Shown here: one piece after another, positions 49,165-57,906 of the stretch | Position numbering within the stretch: the first letter of the stretch is position 1 | Layout: each line of letters begins with the position of its first letter | From: Microbispora amethystogenes | GTDB taxonomy: Bacteria; Actinomycetota; Actinomycetes; Streptosporangiales; Streptosporangiaceae | Direction: 5' to 3' | Assembly: GCF_016863015.1 (NCBI RefSeq) | Contig: NZ_BOOB01000062.1 | Location: 1-64,000, forward strand | Length of the DNA stretch: 64,000 nucleotides | Notes under the pieces: generated by a model | What the model saw: only the letters and a program-made list of their open reading frames with translations | Told to the model about the DNA's origin: nothing | Databases searched by the model: none | Program-made: the position numbers and the translations under genes

Positions 49165-49956
49165 TCACCCCCGCAGCGCGATGGCCTGGCCGGGCAGGAC
49201 AGGCGTACGGCCGGCGACGACCTCACGGATCACCCGCATGACGTCGGCGGCGTGGTCGTTGATGAAGAAGTGCCCGCCCCGGTAGACCCCGAGGTCGAAC
49301 CGGCCGGTGGTGTGCTCGGCCCAGACGCGCGCCTCCTCGACCGTGACCTGGGCGTCCTCGTCCCCGATCAGCGCCGTCACCGGGCAGTCGAGCCGTGGGC
49401 CCGGCCGGTAGCGATAGGTCTCGGCGGCCCGGTAGTCGTTGCGCAGCGCCGGGAGGATCATCTCCACCACCTGCGGGTCCTCGAAGAGCCGCGGGTCGGT
49501 GCCCGAGAGCTTGTCGAGGTCGGCGATGAAGTCGTCGTCGCTCAGCAGGTGCACCCGCTCGTCGCGGAAGGTCGAAGGCGCCCGGCGCCCCGACACCACG
49601 AGGCCGCGGGGGGCCGCTCCCGCCTGCGTCAGCCGTACGCCGACCTCGAAGGCCAGCGTCGCGCCCATGCTGTGGCCGTACAGGTAGACGGGCGGGCCGT
49701 CGCACCAGGGCCGCACCAGGGGGGCCAGCACGTCGGCCAGCACGTGCAGGTCGTCGATCAGCGGCTCGGTGCGCCGGTCCTGCCGGCCGGGATACTGGAT
49801 GGCCAGCACCTCGATGCCCGGCGAGAGCGTCCTGGACACCGGGAAGAAGTACGTCGAGGCCCCGCCCGCGTGCGGGAAGCAGATCAACCGGGCGGCGGCG
49901 CGCGGCGCCGGGTGGAACCTCCGGACCCAGCCGTCGCTTCCGTTCAGTTCGGACAT
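49165..49956 (-). CDS. Type II thioesterase
   Basis: A 263-residue alpha/beta hydrolase of the GrsT/RifR editing type. The nucleophile is in GHSMG near residue 96, the Asp in GDEDAQV near 200 and the His in GGHFFIND near 230; LICFPHAGGASTYF near 24 is the family's oxyanion signature. Such enzymes remove wrong acyl groups from PKS or NRPS carrier proteins. It is monocistronic with a hairpin after it, and the TAGGGG element lies about 135 bases upstream. ATG at 49956 chosen. Confidence 0.92.
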   Translation of the reverse strand: MSELNGSDGWVRRFHPAPRAAARLICFPHAGGASTYFFPVSRTLSPGIEVLAIQYPGRQDRRTEPLIDDLHVLADVLAPLVRPWCDGPPVYLYGHSMGATLAFEVGVRLTQAGAAPRGLVVSGRRAPSTFRDERVHLLSDDDFIADLDKLSGTDPRLFEDPQVVEMILPALRNDYRAAETYRYRPGPRLDCPVTALIGDEDAQVTVEEARVWAEHTTGRFDLGVYRGGHFFINDHAADVMRVIREVVAGRTPVLPGQAIALRG

Positions 49957-50083
49957 CTCACTCAGCTCCCCTTCGTCGTCGCACGCCGTTGCGGCGTCTC
50001 CCCCGCCGCGCCGGGAGGACGGGCGGAGGGTATGCCGCGTCATTCATTGAAACCGCGTGGGAGCGGCGGCGCCACCGGAGATT

Positions 50084-50099
50084 CGCCCCTAAACACCGG
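50084..50099 (-). promoter_or_regulatory. GGTG-TT-TAGGGG element before the thioesterase gene
   Basis: On the minus strand CCGGTGTTTAGGGGCG lies about 130-140 bases before the thioesterase ATG, in the same orientation to its gene as the copies before mftA and the PKS-cluster SDR. Confidence 0.4.
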
Positions 50100-50126
50100 C
50101 GTGCGTCCCCTTATCCGGAAAACAGC

Positions 50127-50167
50127 ATGGGTACGGCGTCGCGGGGCGCCCGCGATGCCGTACCCAT
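50127..50167 (-). terminator. Long hairpin after the MacB-like permease gene
   Basis: ATGGGTACGGC (50127-50137) pairs with GCCGTACCCAT (50157-50167), and inside it TCGCGGG (50139-50145) with CCCGCGA (50149-50155). It ends the exporter operon, 55 bases past its stop. Confidence 0.75.
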
Positions 50168-50221
50168 TGAATTCGGCCTGTCTGAATTCAGGATTATGCG
50201 CGAATGACTTTCGTCCGGCGG

Positions 50222-52759
50222 TCAGGTGGGCAGGGCGGCCTCGAGCGGCCGGTTGCGCAGCGTCCGCAGCACCGCGACCAGGGTGCCTCCCAGGGTCAGG
50301 ACCGCCGCGGCCCCGGCGATCAGCAGGAAGATCAGCGGCGACCCGGCCGGTACGAGTTTGCCCGTCCGCCCGAGGGCGAACGTCACGAACGCGAGCGGCG
50401 CGATGAGGGCGCCGAGGCCGATGCCGATCAGTGCCGTGAGAGCGCCCTCCACCGCCGTCATCCGCAGCACCTGCCTGCGGGTGGCGCCGATGAGCCGCTG
50501 CAGGCCGAACTCGCGTCTGCGGTGACCGGTGGCCAGGAACAGCGTGTTGATCACGGAGATCGCGATGAAGCCCATCAGCAGCGCGAGGAAGAGGTAGTTC
50601 ACCAGCTCCTCCGCCCCGAGATGGTGCTCGAACGACCCGCGCAGGGTGTACCTGTCGACGATCTGCGCCCCGGGGAAGGCGGCGACGACACCGCTCAGCG
50701 CGGCGGACAGCTGCGCGACCGACGTCCCGGGCTGGGGCGCGGCGAGGATGTAGAGCGGCAGACCGGCGGTGGTGTGCTTGGACAGCAGGTCGATCGGCAG
50801 GATGATCGACTCGAAGCTCACCTTCTCCGACATCAGCCCAACGATCTTGACGTTCACCCTGGAGTTGTCGCCGAGGCGCAGCGTGATCGTGTCACCGACG
50901 CCCCTCTTCAGCTCCTTCGAGTAGACGTCGTTGATGACGACGGTGTCGCCCTTCAGCTGCGTGAGCGAGCCCGAGGTCATCGTGGCCGCGCCCACCTTCT
51001 CGGCGGCGTCGGCGGTGAAGCCCTTGAACTGCCACCCGCCGAGGTCCGCGCCGGCCCGCGGGTCCGGCGGGTCGTCGACGAACCCGGCGCTCGCGGTGAA
51101 CTCCGACGCCGCCGCGACCCCGGCCACCTCGCGGATCTTGGGCAGGGCCTCCGGGCCGAACCCGCCCGGCGGCGCCTTGATGATGACGTTGCCGGCCAGG
51201 CTCTCGGTGTAGATGTTGATCGACGCCGCCTCCGTCGTGATGACGTACGTGGTGGCGGTGGCGACCGAGGTCATGAGCATGATCGGGGTGATGACCGCGG
51301 CCAGTTGCGGCACCCTCGCCTTGGCGTTCAGCGCGGCGAGGTAGCCGGAGACCGACGACAGCCGCCGCAGCGGCGGGGTGAGCACGGCGACCAGGACCCG
51401 GGTGATGTCCCGGCCGAGGAGCATCACGCCGAGCGCGAACAGGATGGCCGCCCAGTTGGCCGGGCCCGCGATGAAGGGCCCGGTGACCAGGTTCAGCGCG
51501 ACGAAGATCAGCCCGCCGCTGTAGGCGAAGAGCACCAGGCCGATGATCCGCCGGACCCAGCCGGTCCGCTTGACCACCGCGTCGGTGCCGGCCATGGCGG
51601 CGGTGGGCCGGGCGCGCAGGGCCCGCTTCCCGGCGATCAGACCGGCGCCGAGCGAGGTCGCCACGGCCAGCACGTAGGCGATGACCGGCAGAACCCATCC
51701 GCGCTCGTAGGACAGCTCTTCGGGGGCCACGCCGATCCTGACCACCATCCGGTACAGGAACTCGCCGACGAACCATCCCGGCAGTACGGAGAGCGTGGTC
51801 GCCAGCAGCGACACCACCAGCGCCTCGGCGAGGATCATCCTGCGGGTCTGCCAGGGCGTGGCACCGATCGCGCGCAGCACCGCGATCTCCCGCTCCCGGT
51901 TGCTGGCGACCAGCGAGAGCGTGGAGGCGACCGCGAGCAGCCCGGCGACCAGCGAAAGCGCGACGAAGATGCCGGCGATCAGGATCAGGTCGTGGACTTC
52001 GAGGGAGGAGGGGAACTCGGCGTTGCCGCGGTCGTCCCCGGTGAGGACCGAGATGCCAGGGCCGCCCACGGCCGCCGTGGCCTTCGCGCTGAGCGCGGCG
52101 GCGTCGGTGCCGGGCTGGGCGACGAGGGAGATCGTGTCGACCCGGGCGGGGTCCCGCGCGAGCCGCTGGACGTCCGGGGCGGTGAAGAAGATGGAGCGCT
52201 CGGTCGTCGGGTGCGCCGGGGCGACGATGCCCGTGACGGTGAACTCGCCGACGGCGCCGTGCGCACCGATCTTGATCGTGTCTCCGGCGGACGCCCCGAT
52301 CCGGCGCGCGGTGTCGGTGTCGAGCGCGACCTCCCCCGCACGCTGCGGAGCGGCGCCCGAGCCGATCGAGTAGGGGCTGAGCACCGCCGATCCCCAGTCG
52401 CGCCCGTGGGCCTCCGTGTCGACGGGCCTGCCGTCGCGGAGCACGAAGGTGTCGAAGGCGACGTCGGGGATGGCCGCTTTGACGCCGGGAACCGCGGCGA
52501 GCTTGGTGACCAGGTCACGGTCGACCTGCACGCGTTCATTGAGCGCGCCGACGGGGTTGTCGGCGAGTATGTAGCGCGGGTCTCCCGCGACCACCACGTC
52601 GGCCCCCGCGAGGCGCTGGGGCAGGACGGTCTGCCGCAGGCCGGTCTCCATCATCCCGCCCGCGGCGACCAGCATCATGCTGCAGAAGAACATACCGATG
52701 AAGGTCGCGACATATCCCCCCCACCGGTAGCGGAGGGTTCTCCGGGCAAGCTGGAACAT
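50222..52759 (-). CDS. MacB/FtsX-type ABC exporter permease (duplicated)
   Basis: An 845-residue permease with two FtsX domains and about ten membrane segments: one near 17-40, three around 260-400, a central pair near 430-490, a large extracytoplasmic loop, and a last trio near 720-835. The repeated FtsX motif is seen as RAIGATPWQTRRMI (about 305) and QRLIGATRRQVLRM (about 765). Permeases of this duplicated kind move antibiotics, lipoproteins or peptides outward with a LolD-like ATPase, here the gene upstream. ATG 52759 overlaps that gene's stop (TGATG). It probably exports the cluster product. Confidence 0.88.
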   Translation of the reverse strand: MFQLARRTLRYRWGGYVATFIGMFFCSMMLVAAGGMMETGLRQTVLPQRLAGADVVVAGDPRYILADNPVGALNERVQVDRDLVTKLAAVPGVKAAIPDVAFDTFVLRDGRPVDTEAHGRDWGSAVLSPYSIGSGAAPQRAGEVALDTDTARRIGASAGDTIKIGAHGAVGEFTVTGIVAPAHPTTERSIFFTAPDVQRLARDPARVDTISLVAQPGTDAAALSAKATAAVGGPGISVLTGDDRGNAEFPSSLEVHDLILIAGIFVALSLVAGLLAVASTLSLVASNREREIAVLRAIGATPWQTRRMILAEALVVSLLATTLSVLPGWFVGEFLYRMVVRIGVAPEELSYERGWVLPVIAYVLAVATSLGAGLIAGKRALRARPTAAMAGTDAVVKRTGWVRRIIGLVLFAYSGGLIFVALNLVTGPFIAGPANWAAILFALGVMLLGRDITRVLVAVLTPPLRRLSSVSGYLAALNAKARVPQLAAVITPIMLMTSVATATTYVITTEAASINIYTESLAGNVIIKAPPGGFGPEALPKIREVAGVAAASEFTASAGFVDDPPDPRAGADLGGWQFKGFTADAAEKVGAATMTSGSLTQLKGDTVVINDVYSKELKRGVGDTITLRLGDNSRVNVKIVGLMSEKVSFESIILPIDLLSKHTTAGLPLYILAAPQPGTSVAQLSAALSGVVAAFPGAQIVDRYTLRGSFEHHLGAEELVNYLFLALLMGFIAISVINTLFLATGHRRREFGLQRLIGATRRQVLRMTAVEGALTALIGIGLGALIAPLAFVTFALGRTGKLVPAGSPLIFLLIAGAAAVLTLGGTLVAVLRTLRNRPLEAALPT

Positions 52760-53547
52760 CAGCGACCGCCCTCCGCGCGCGCGACCGAGCGCTGCTTCGC
52801 CCACTCGCCCAGCCGGGTGAGCTGCTCGGCGACCGACTCGGCCGTGGGGTTGGCCATCTCGGTGACCACCGACCCGTCGACGAGGAACACCACACGGTCG
52901 GCGTAGGACGCGGCGACGGGGTCGTGGGTGACCATCACCACGGTCTGGTCGTACAGGCGCACCGACTCACGCAGCAGTTCGAGGATCTCGCGGGCGGTCT
53001 TGGAATCCAGCGAGCCTGTGGGCTCGTCGGCGAAGATCACGGCGGGGCTGGCCACGAGCGCCCTGGCGATGGCCACCCGCTGCTGCTGCCCGCCGGACAG
53101 CTCGCTCGGCCGGTGGCCGGCCCGGTCGCCCAGGCCCACCTGGGTCAGGACGTCCCTCGCCTTCGCCTTGTCGATCTTGCGTCCGGCCAGCCGCAGCGGC
53201 AGGACCACGTTCTGCTCCGCGGTCAGCGCGGGCATCAGGTTGAACGCCTGGAAGATGAATCCGACCTTGTCCCGCCGCAGCAGGGTCAGCGCGGTCTCGC
53301 TGAGGCCGGTGATCTCCTGGCCGTCGAGCTTCACCGATCCCTCGGTCGGCTCGTCGAGCCCCGCCGCGCAGTGCAGCAGGGTCGTCTTGCCGGAACCCGA
53401 CGGGCCCATCACCGCGGTGAGCGTGCGCCGTTCGAAGTTCACCGTGACGGATTCGAGCGCGACCACGCTGTTGTCGCCCGTGCCGTAGACCTTGCGAATT
53501 CCGGACAGCGACACCGCATGCGGCGTCGGGGATTGCCGACTGCTCAT
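52759..53547 (-). CDS. MacB/LolD-type ABC exporter ATPase
   Basis: A 262-residue ATPase with Walker A MGPSGSGKTT (about 47), Q-loop FIFQAFNLMPALT, signature LSGGQQQR (about 150) and Walker B VIFADEPTGSLDS. The QAFNLMP and TGSLDS segments mark the MacB/LolD group. It works with the duplicated FtsX permease. The ATG at 53547 has TGAGGAG upstream. Confidence 0.92.
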   Translation of the reverse strand: MSSRQSPTPHAVSLSGIRKVYGTGDNSVVALESVTVNFERRTLTAVMGPSGSGKTTLLHCAAGLDEPTEGSVKLDGQEITGLSETALTLLRRDKVGFIFQAFNLMPALTAEQNVVLPLRLAGRKIDKAKARDVLTQVGLGDRAGHRPSELSGGQQQRVAIARALVASPAVIFADEPTGSLDSKTAREILELLRESVRLYDQTVVMVTHDPVAASYADRVVFLVDGSVVTEMANPTAESVAEQLTRLGEWAKQRSVARAEGGR

Positions 53548-53645
53548 GTGAACTCCTCACATGCTCGTGTGTCGTGTGGGGATGCACTGGACGTCACCGC
53601 GGGCCGAGATGGAACGCCGGGATCGAAGACGCCGAGAGGGGAAGA

Positions 53646-53686
53646 GGGGTCCGGCTCTCCGGCGGTGCCGGTGAGAGCCGGACCCC
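53646..53686 (-). terminator. 14-bp perfect hairpin after the MFS gene
   Basis: GGGGTCCGGCTCTC (53646-53659) pairs exactly with 53673-53686. It lies about 60 bases past the MFS stop and keeps its transcript apart from the MacB-like operon. Confidence 0.8.
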
Positions 53687-53748
53687 TGTGCGCGGGCGGC
53701 GGCGAGGGTGGGTTCGGGTGGGGCTCGCCGGCCGCCGCGTCGTGCCGG

Positions 53749-55320
53749 TCAAATCGCGGTGGGGACCTCGGGAGTGACCGGCCCGGGGAGCACCTCCTCT
53801 CCTTCCTTCGTGTACGTGACGTGGCTCAGCCGGGTCACGAGCAGCACGGCCGACACGAGCGCGATCACGATGCCGAGGATCGCGGTGAGGCTGGTCGCCT
53901 TGGCGAACGCCTCACGGGCGACCGCGAGCAGCGCTCGCGCGGCGTCGGGCGCCAGCGACTGGGTCACGGCGACCGCGCCACCCATGGTCTGCCGGGCGGC
54001 ACGCACGGCCTCGGCCGGCACACCGTCGATCCGGGTGCCCAGGTAGTTCCGGTAGATCGCGGCGCCGATGGTGCCGAAGATCGCCAGGCCGAGCGCGCCG
54101 CCGAACTCCTGCAGCGTCTTGGTGAGCGCGGAGACCGCGCCGACCTGCCGCGGCGGAGAGATCGCGACCGCCATGTCGGTCAGCAGGGCGAACAGCAGCG
54201 CGGTGCCGACGCCGATGCCCACGATGCCGCTCACGACCAGGAAGATGCCGCTGTCGGCGGTCACCTGGGTCATGATGCCGAAGCCGATCGCGGCGAGCAG
54301 GAACCCGGACGCCATCAGGTAGGCGGGCTTGACCTTGTCGACCATGCCCATGGCGACCGGCACGAGGCTGCCCGAGATCACCGGGGACGCCATCGACCAC
54401 AGCGCGGCCGGCAGCGGCCGGAGGCCGATGACCTCCATCAGGAACTGCGTGGTGAACACCGAGAACCCGATGACCAGGAAGAACCCGGTGGCGCTGACCG
54501 TCAGCACCGGCAGGAAGCCGCGGGTCCTGAACAGCTTCGGGTCGATCATGGGGTGGGTCAGGTGACGCTGCCGCACCACGAAGATCACCGCGAGCACGAG
54601 GCCGCCGACGACCGCGCCGAGCGGGACCGCCTCCACGCCGTTGATCGCGAGCTCCTTGACGCCCCAGATCACGCTGAGCACCGCCACCAGCGACAGCAGC
54701 GCGCTGAGCCAGTCGAACTGGCCGACCTGGTCGCGCGGCAGCCGGAAGGCGGGGACGAGGAACGGCATCGCGATCAGCAGGATCGCGATGATCGGAGCGT
54801 TGATCAGGAAGATCGAGCCCCACCAGAAGTTGTTCAGCAGCACGCCGCTCAGCACCGGGCCGAAGCCCGCGCCGGCCGAGATGGCCAGCGAGAACACCGT
54901 GATGGCGGTGCGGCGCTGCTTGTCGTCGGTGAAGATGACCGGCAGCAACGCGAGCGAGGACGGCATCAGCGCCGCTCCGCCCAGGCCCTGCACCGCGCGG
55001 CACACGATCAGCATCTCGGGGCTCGTGGCGAACGCCGAGCCGAGGGACGCGAGCCCGAAGATGGCGCAACCGATCATCAGGGTGCGCCGGCGGCCGAACA
55101 GGTCGCCGAGGTTACCCATGGTCAGGAGCATGCCGGCCAGCACGAACCCGTAGATGTCAATGATCCACAGCTGCTGCGTGCTGGTGGGCTTGAGGTCTGC
55201 CGCGATCGACGGGACGGCGAAGTAGAGCACCGTGATGTCGATGGCGACCAGCAGGGGGGGCACCGCCAGTGCGACGAGCGCCAGCCATTCCTTACGTCCG
55301 GCGAGTTGATTCGTAGTCAT
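53749..55320 (-). CDS. DHA2-family MFS drug exporter (14 segments)
   Basis: A 523-residue proton-driven exporter. The family motifs are present: motif A GNLGDLFGRRRTL near 70, motif C region SAGAGFGPVLSGVL near 150, and DITVLYFAVP (motif D1) near 27. About 14 hydrophobic segments fit the DHA2/QacA branch used for drug and antibiotic resistance. Its promoter holds a TATGAT box only six bases before the ATG, so the mRNA may be leaderless; that box overlaps the motif shared with the TetR gene, so repression by that TetR is likely. Confidence 0.9.
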   Translation of the reverse strand: MTTNQLAGRKEWLALVALAVPPLLVAIDITVLYFAVPSIAADLKPTSTQQLWIIDIYGFVLAGMLLTMGNLGDLFGRRRTLMIGCAIFGLASLGSAFATSPEMLIVCRAVQGLGGAALMPSSLALLPVIFTDDKQRRTAITVFSLAISAGAGFGPVLSGVLLNNFWWGSIFLINAPIIAILLIAMPFLVPAFRLPRDQVGQFDWLSALLSLVAVLSVIWGVKELAINGVEAVPLGAVVGGLVLAVIFVVRQRHLTHPMIDPKLFRTRGFLPVLTVSATGFFLVIGFSVFTTQFLMEVIGLRPLPAALWSMASPVISGSLVPVAMGMVDKVKPAYLMASGFLLAAIGFGIMTQVTADSGIFLVVSGIVGIGVGTALLFALLTDMAVAISPPRQVGAVSALTKTLQEFGGALGLAIFGTIGAAIYRNYLGTRIDGVPAEAVRAARQTMGGAVAVTQSLAPDAARALLAVAREAFAKATSLTAILGIVIALVSAVLLVTRLSHVTYTKEGEEVLPGPVTPEVPTAI

Positions 55321-55323
55321 GAT

Positions 55324-55346
55324 TTAATCATACGTCCGTATTAGAC
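55324..55346 (-). promoter_or_regulatory. MFS promoter overlapping a candidate TetR operator
   Basis: TTAATCATAC-GTCC-GTATTAGAC contains the inverted core ATAC/GTAT. Read on the minus strand it gives TATGAT (55332-55327) six bases before the MFS ATG. Both halves (TTAATCATACG and GTATTAGAC or its complement) recur in the TetR gene promoter at 58540-58566. Confidence 0.55.
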
Positions 55347-55487
55347 CCTTGTATAGACCGAGTTGCCGCTGGGGATCCTGATCATGTGGTCGCTCCGTCT
55401 CGTCATCGGGGTGACATGGGAGGTGAACACGGATTCCGCACCGCAAGACAACCACGCCGTCACGACGATCTGAAGGCAGAAGGCACA

Positions 55488-55508
55488 GGTCAGGGGTGTA
55501 GTAGGGGT
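55488..55508 (+). promoter_or_regulatory. GGGTG-N3-TAGGGGT element before the SDR
   Basis: AGGGGTG-TAG-TAGGGGT lies about 140 bases before the SDR ATG in the same orientation as the element before mftA; the spacer is one base longer. Confidence 0.45.
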
Positions 55509-55643
55509 CCGGTGACCGGCGCACCCCTACGGCGCGCGGAGGCCTCGCGACGATGACAGGGGTGCTTGCGGGAGGCGACGGAGATCCCCGGCAGGACATC
55601 CTGTTCGGGAGATTCCTTGACGCACATACCACAGGAGGGCCGT

Positions 55644-56495
55644 ATGGGCCGCGTGGAAGGCAAGGTCGTTGCGATCACCGGTGCGGCGCGTGGGCAGGGA
55701 CGCAGCCACGCCGTCCGGCTGGCGGAGGAAGGCGCCGACATCATCGCGCTGGACGCCTGCACGGACATCGAGGTCGCCCAATATCCGATGGCCACCGTCG
55801 AAGACCTGAAGGAGACCGTCCGCCTGGTCGAGCAGACCGGCCGCCGGATCTTCAGCCGGCAGGTGGACGTCCGCGACCGCGCCGAACTGCAGAACGCGAT
55901 CGACGACGGTGTGGCGGAGCTGGGCAGGCTGGACGTGGTGATCCCCAACGCCGGGATCAGCGTGCTCGGGCCGGACCGGCCGATCACCGCTTTCACCGAC
56001 ACCGTCGACATCAACCTGGTCGGCGTGATCAACACGATTCACGCCACGTTGCCGCACCTGAGCGAGACCGCCTCGGTCATCGTGGTCGGCTCGATGGTCG
56101 GCCTGATCCCCGACCGCGGGGACCCGGGCCCGATGGGCCCCGGCGGCCTCGGATACAGCCTGGCCAAGTCCACGCTGATCCAGTACGTGAACACGCTGGC
56201 GCTCCAGCTCGCGCCCTCGGGCCGGCGGGTCAACGCCATCCACCCGACCAACGTCGACACCGACATGATCCAGAACGAGTCCGTGTGGCGGCTGTTCCGG
56301 CCGGACCTGGAGCACCCGACCCGGGAGGAGGGCAACGCCTCCTTCGCCATGATCCACGGCATGCCCATCCCGTGCCTGGACCCGTCCGACGTCTCGCACG
56401 CGGTCGTCTACCTGGCCTCGGACGAGTCCCGCTACGTCACCGGCAACCAGTTCAAGATCGACGCCGGTGCCCTGCTCAAGAGGGGCGTGTGGTAA
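55644..56495 (+). CDS. Mycofactocin-coupled SDR oxidoreductase (TIGR03971 type)
   Basis: A 283-residue SDR. The cofactor loop is TGAARGQGRSHAVRLAEEGAD (from about 12), the Ser is in VVGSMVGLIPD near 149, and the Tyr-Lys pair is in GYSLAKST near 169. The RGQGRSHA form and the inserted loop after the second strand (DIEVAQYPMATVEDL) mark the mycofactocin-coupled subfamily, whose NAD stays bound and is reoxidised by mycofactocin. This matches the mycofactocin cassette 26 kb to the left. The ATG at 55644 has AGGAGGG upstream. It is followed after 3 bases by the LLM gene. Confidence 0.88.
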   Translation: MGRVEGKVVAITGAARGQGRSHAVRLAEEGADIIALDACTDIEVAQYPMATVEDLKETVRLVEQTGRRIFSRQVDVRDRAELQNAIDDGVAELGRLDVVIPNAGISVLGPDRPITAFTDTVDINLVGVINTIHATLPHLSETASVIVVGSMVGLIPDRGDPGPMGPGGLGYSLAKSTLIQYVNTLALQLAPSGRRVNAIHPTNVDTDMIQNESVWRLFRPDLEHPTREEGNASFAMIHGMPIPCLDPSDVSHAVVYLASDESRYVTGNQFKIDAGALLKRGVW

Positions 56496-56498
56496 GTC

Positions 56499-57776
56499 AT
56501 GCGCTTTGGGTTGTTCTACCACCACCAGGTGCCGAAGCCGTGGACCGAGGACAGCGAGGAGCGGGTGCTCAAGGAGTCCCTTGAGCAGATCGAGCTCGCG
56601 GACCGCCTCGGCTACGACTACGTGTGGGAGACCGAGCACCACTTCATGGAGGAGTACTCCCACTCGGCCGCCCCCGAGGTCTTCCTGGCCGCCGCCGCGG
56701 CCCGGACGAAGAACATCCGGCTCGCGCACGGGATCGTCTCGATCCCGCCGAACGTGAACCACCCCGTACGCGTGGCCGAGCGCCTGGCCACTCTCGACCT
56801 CATCTCCGGCGGCCGGGTCGACTTCGGCAGCGGCCAGGGCAGCACCCAGCTGGAGGTCGGCGCCTTCGACGTCGAGCGCGACAAGAAGCGCGAGCAGTGG
56901 CGCGAGGCGATCGACGTCATCACCCGCATGCTCACCGAGGTGCCGTTCACCGGCCACAAGGGTCAGTGGATCAACGTCCCGCCGCGCAACGTGGTGCCCA
57001 AGCCCAAGCAGAAGCCCCACCCGCCGCTGTGGGTCGCGTGCAGCTCGCCCGAGACGGTGGAGTACGCCGCGCGCAACGGCATGGGCGCGCTGTCGTTCGC
57101 GTTCGTCTCCCCCGAGGAGGCCAAGGAGCGCGTCGAGACCTACTACGACCTGATCGCCTCCGAGGAGTGCGTGCCGGCCGGCTACGCGGTCAACCCCAAC
57201 TTCGCGCTGGTCATGCCGTTCATGTGCCACGAGGACGAGGAGACGGCGCTGGACCGCGGCGTGCACGGCGCCCACTTCTTCGCCTACTCGTTCCTGCACT
57301 ACTGGATGCACGGCGCGCACCGGCCGGGCGCCACCGACATCGCCAAGGACTTCGCGGAGAACCGCGACGCCTTCGGCTTCAGCCGGCACCTGCCCCCGGA
57401 GACCCGGGCCGAGATGGACCCCGACCTGCTCGCCCGGATCGACAACCTCCGCAAGGCCATCGGCACGCCCGACCAGCTGCGCGAGCTGGTCCGGTCGTAC
57501 GAGGAGGTCGGCGTCGACCAGATCATCTTCCAGGTGCAGATCGGCGCCAACAAGCACGAGCACATCTGCGAGTCGCTCGAGCTGTTCGCCCGGGAGGTCA
57601 TGCCGGAGTTCGCCGAGCGCCGCGAGGAGCTCGACGCGGCCAAGGCCGCCCGGCTCGAGGTGCCGATCAAGGACGCGCTCTCGCGCCACCAGCCGGCCAC
57701 CGTCGACGTCTCCCACGTGGTGATCAGCGCGGAGCAGGCGGAGATGCTGGAGAACACCGACGACGAGGACGACTGA
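56499..57776 (+). CDS. LLM-class flavin-dependent oxidoreductase
   Basis: A 425-residue luciferase-like TIM-barrel enzyme using FMNH2 or F420. Typical segments are MRFGLFYHHQ at the start, WETEHHFMEEYSH near 45-58, IRLAHGIVSIPPNVNHPVRVAERLATLDLISGGRV near 70-105, and a long C-terminal helix region. Members hydroxylate, cleave or reduce diverse substrates. The 3-base gap to the SDR shows they are cotranscribed and probably act in sequence on the polyketide or a precursor. The tail is unusually acidic (ENTDDEDD). Confidence 0.88.
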   Translation: MRFGLFYHHQVPKPWTEDSEERVLKESLEQIELADRLGYDYVWETEHHFMEEYSHSAAPEVFLAAAAARTKNIRLAHGIVSIPPNVNHPVRVAERLATLDLISGGRVDFGSGQGSTQLEVGAFDVERDKKREQWREAIDVITRMLTEVPFTGHKGQWINVPPRNVVPKPKQKPHPPLWVACSSPETVEYAARNGMGALSFAFVSPEEAKERVETYYDLIASEECVPAGYAVNPNFALVMPFMCHEDEETALDRGVHGAHFFAYSFLHYWMHGAHRPGATDIAKDFAENRDAFGFSRHLPPETRAEMDPDLLARIDNLRKAIGTPDQLRELVRSYEEVGVDQIIFQVQIGANKHEHICESLELFAREVMPEFAERREELDAAKAARLEVPIKDALSRHQPATVDVSHVVISAEQAEMLENTDDEDD

Positions 57777-57803
57777 CCACGTCGCGCCATGTCGCACGGC
57801 GAG

Positions 57804-57832
57804 AGGCCCGGAAGGCGATGCCTTCCGGGCCT
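57804..57832. terminator. 13-bp perfect hairpin after the LLM gene
   Basis: AGGCCCGGAAGGC (57804-57816) pairs exactly with 57820-57832 around GAT, followed by TTCAT. It separates the convergent LLM and TetR genes. Confidence 0.85.
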
Positions 57833-57906
57833 TCATCGTGCCGGCCGTCGAAAGCGACGGCGCCGAGAGTGCCGGCCCCCGGATGTGCTCGGGCGGGCCC
57901 GGGCGC

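Larger units (their letters stand above)
55321..55643. other. Divergent promoter region between MFS and SDR genes
   Basis: A 323-base gap with no gene. It holds the MFS promoter and TetR-type motif at 55324-55346 and the TAGGGGT element at 55488-55508 before the SDR. No terminator is needed or seen. Confidence 0.5.
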
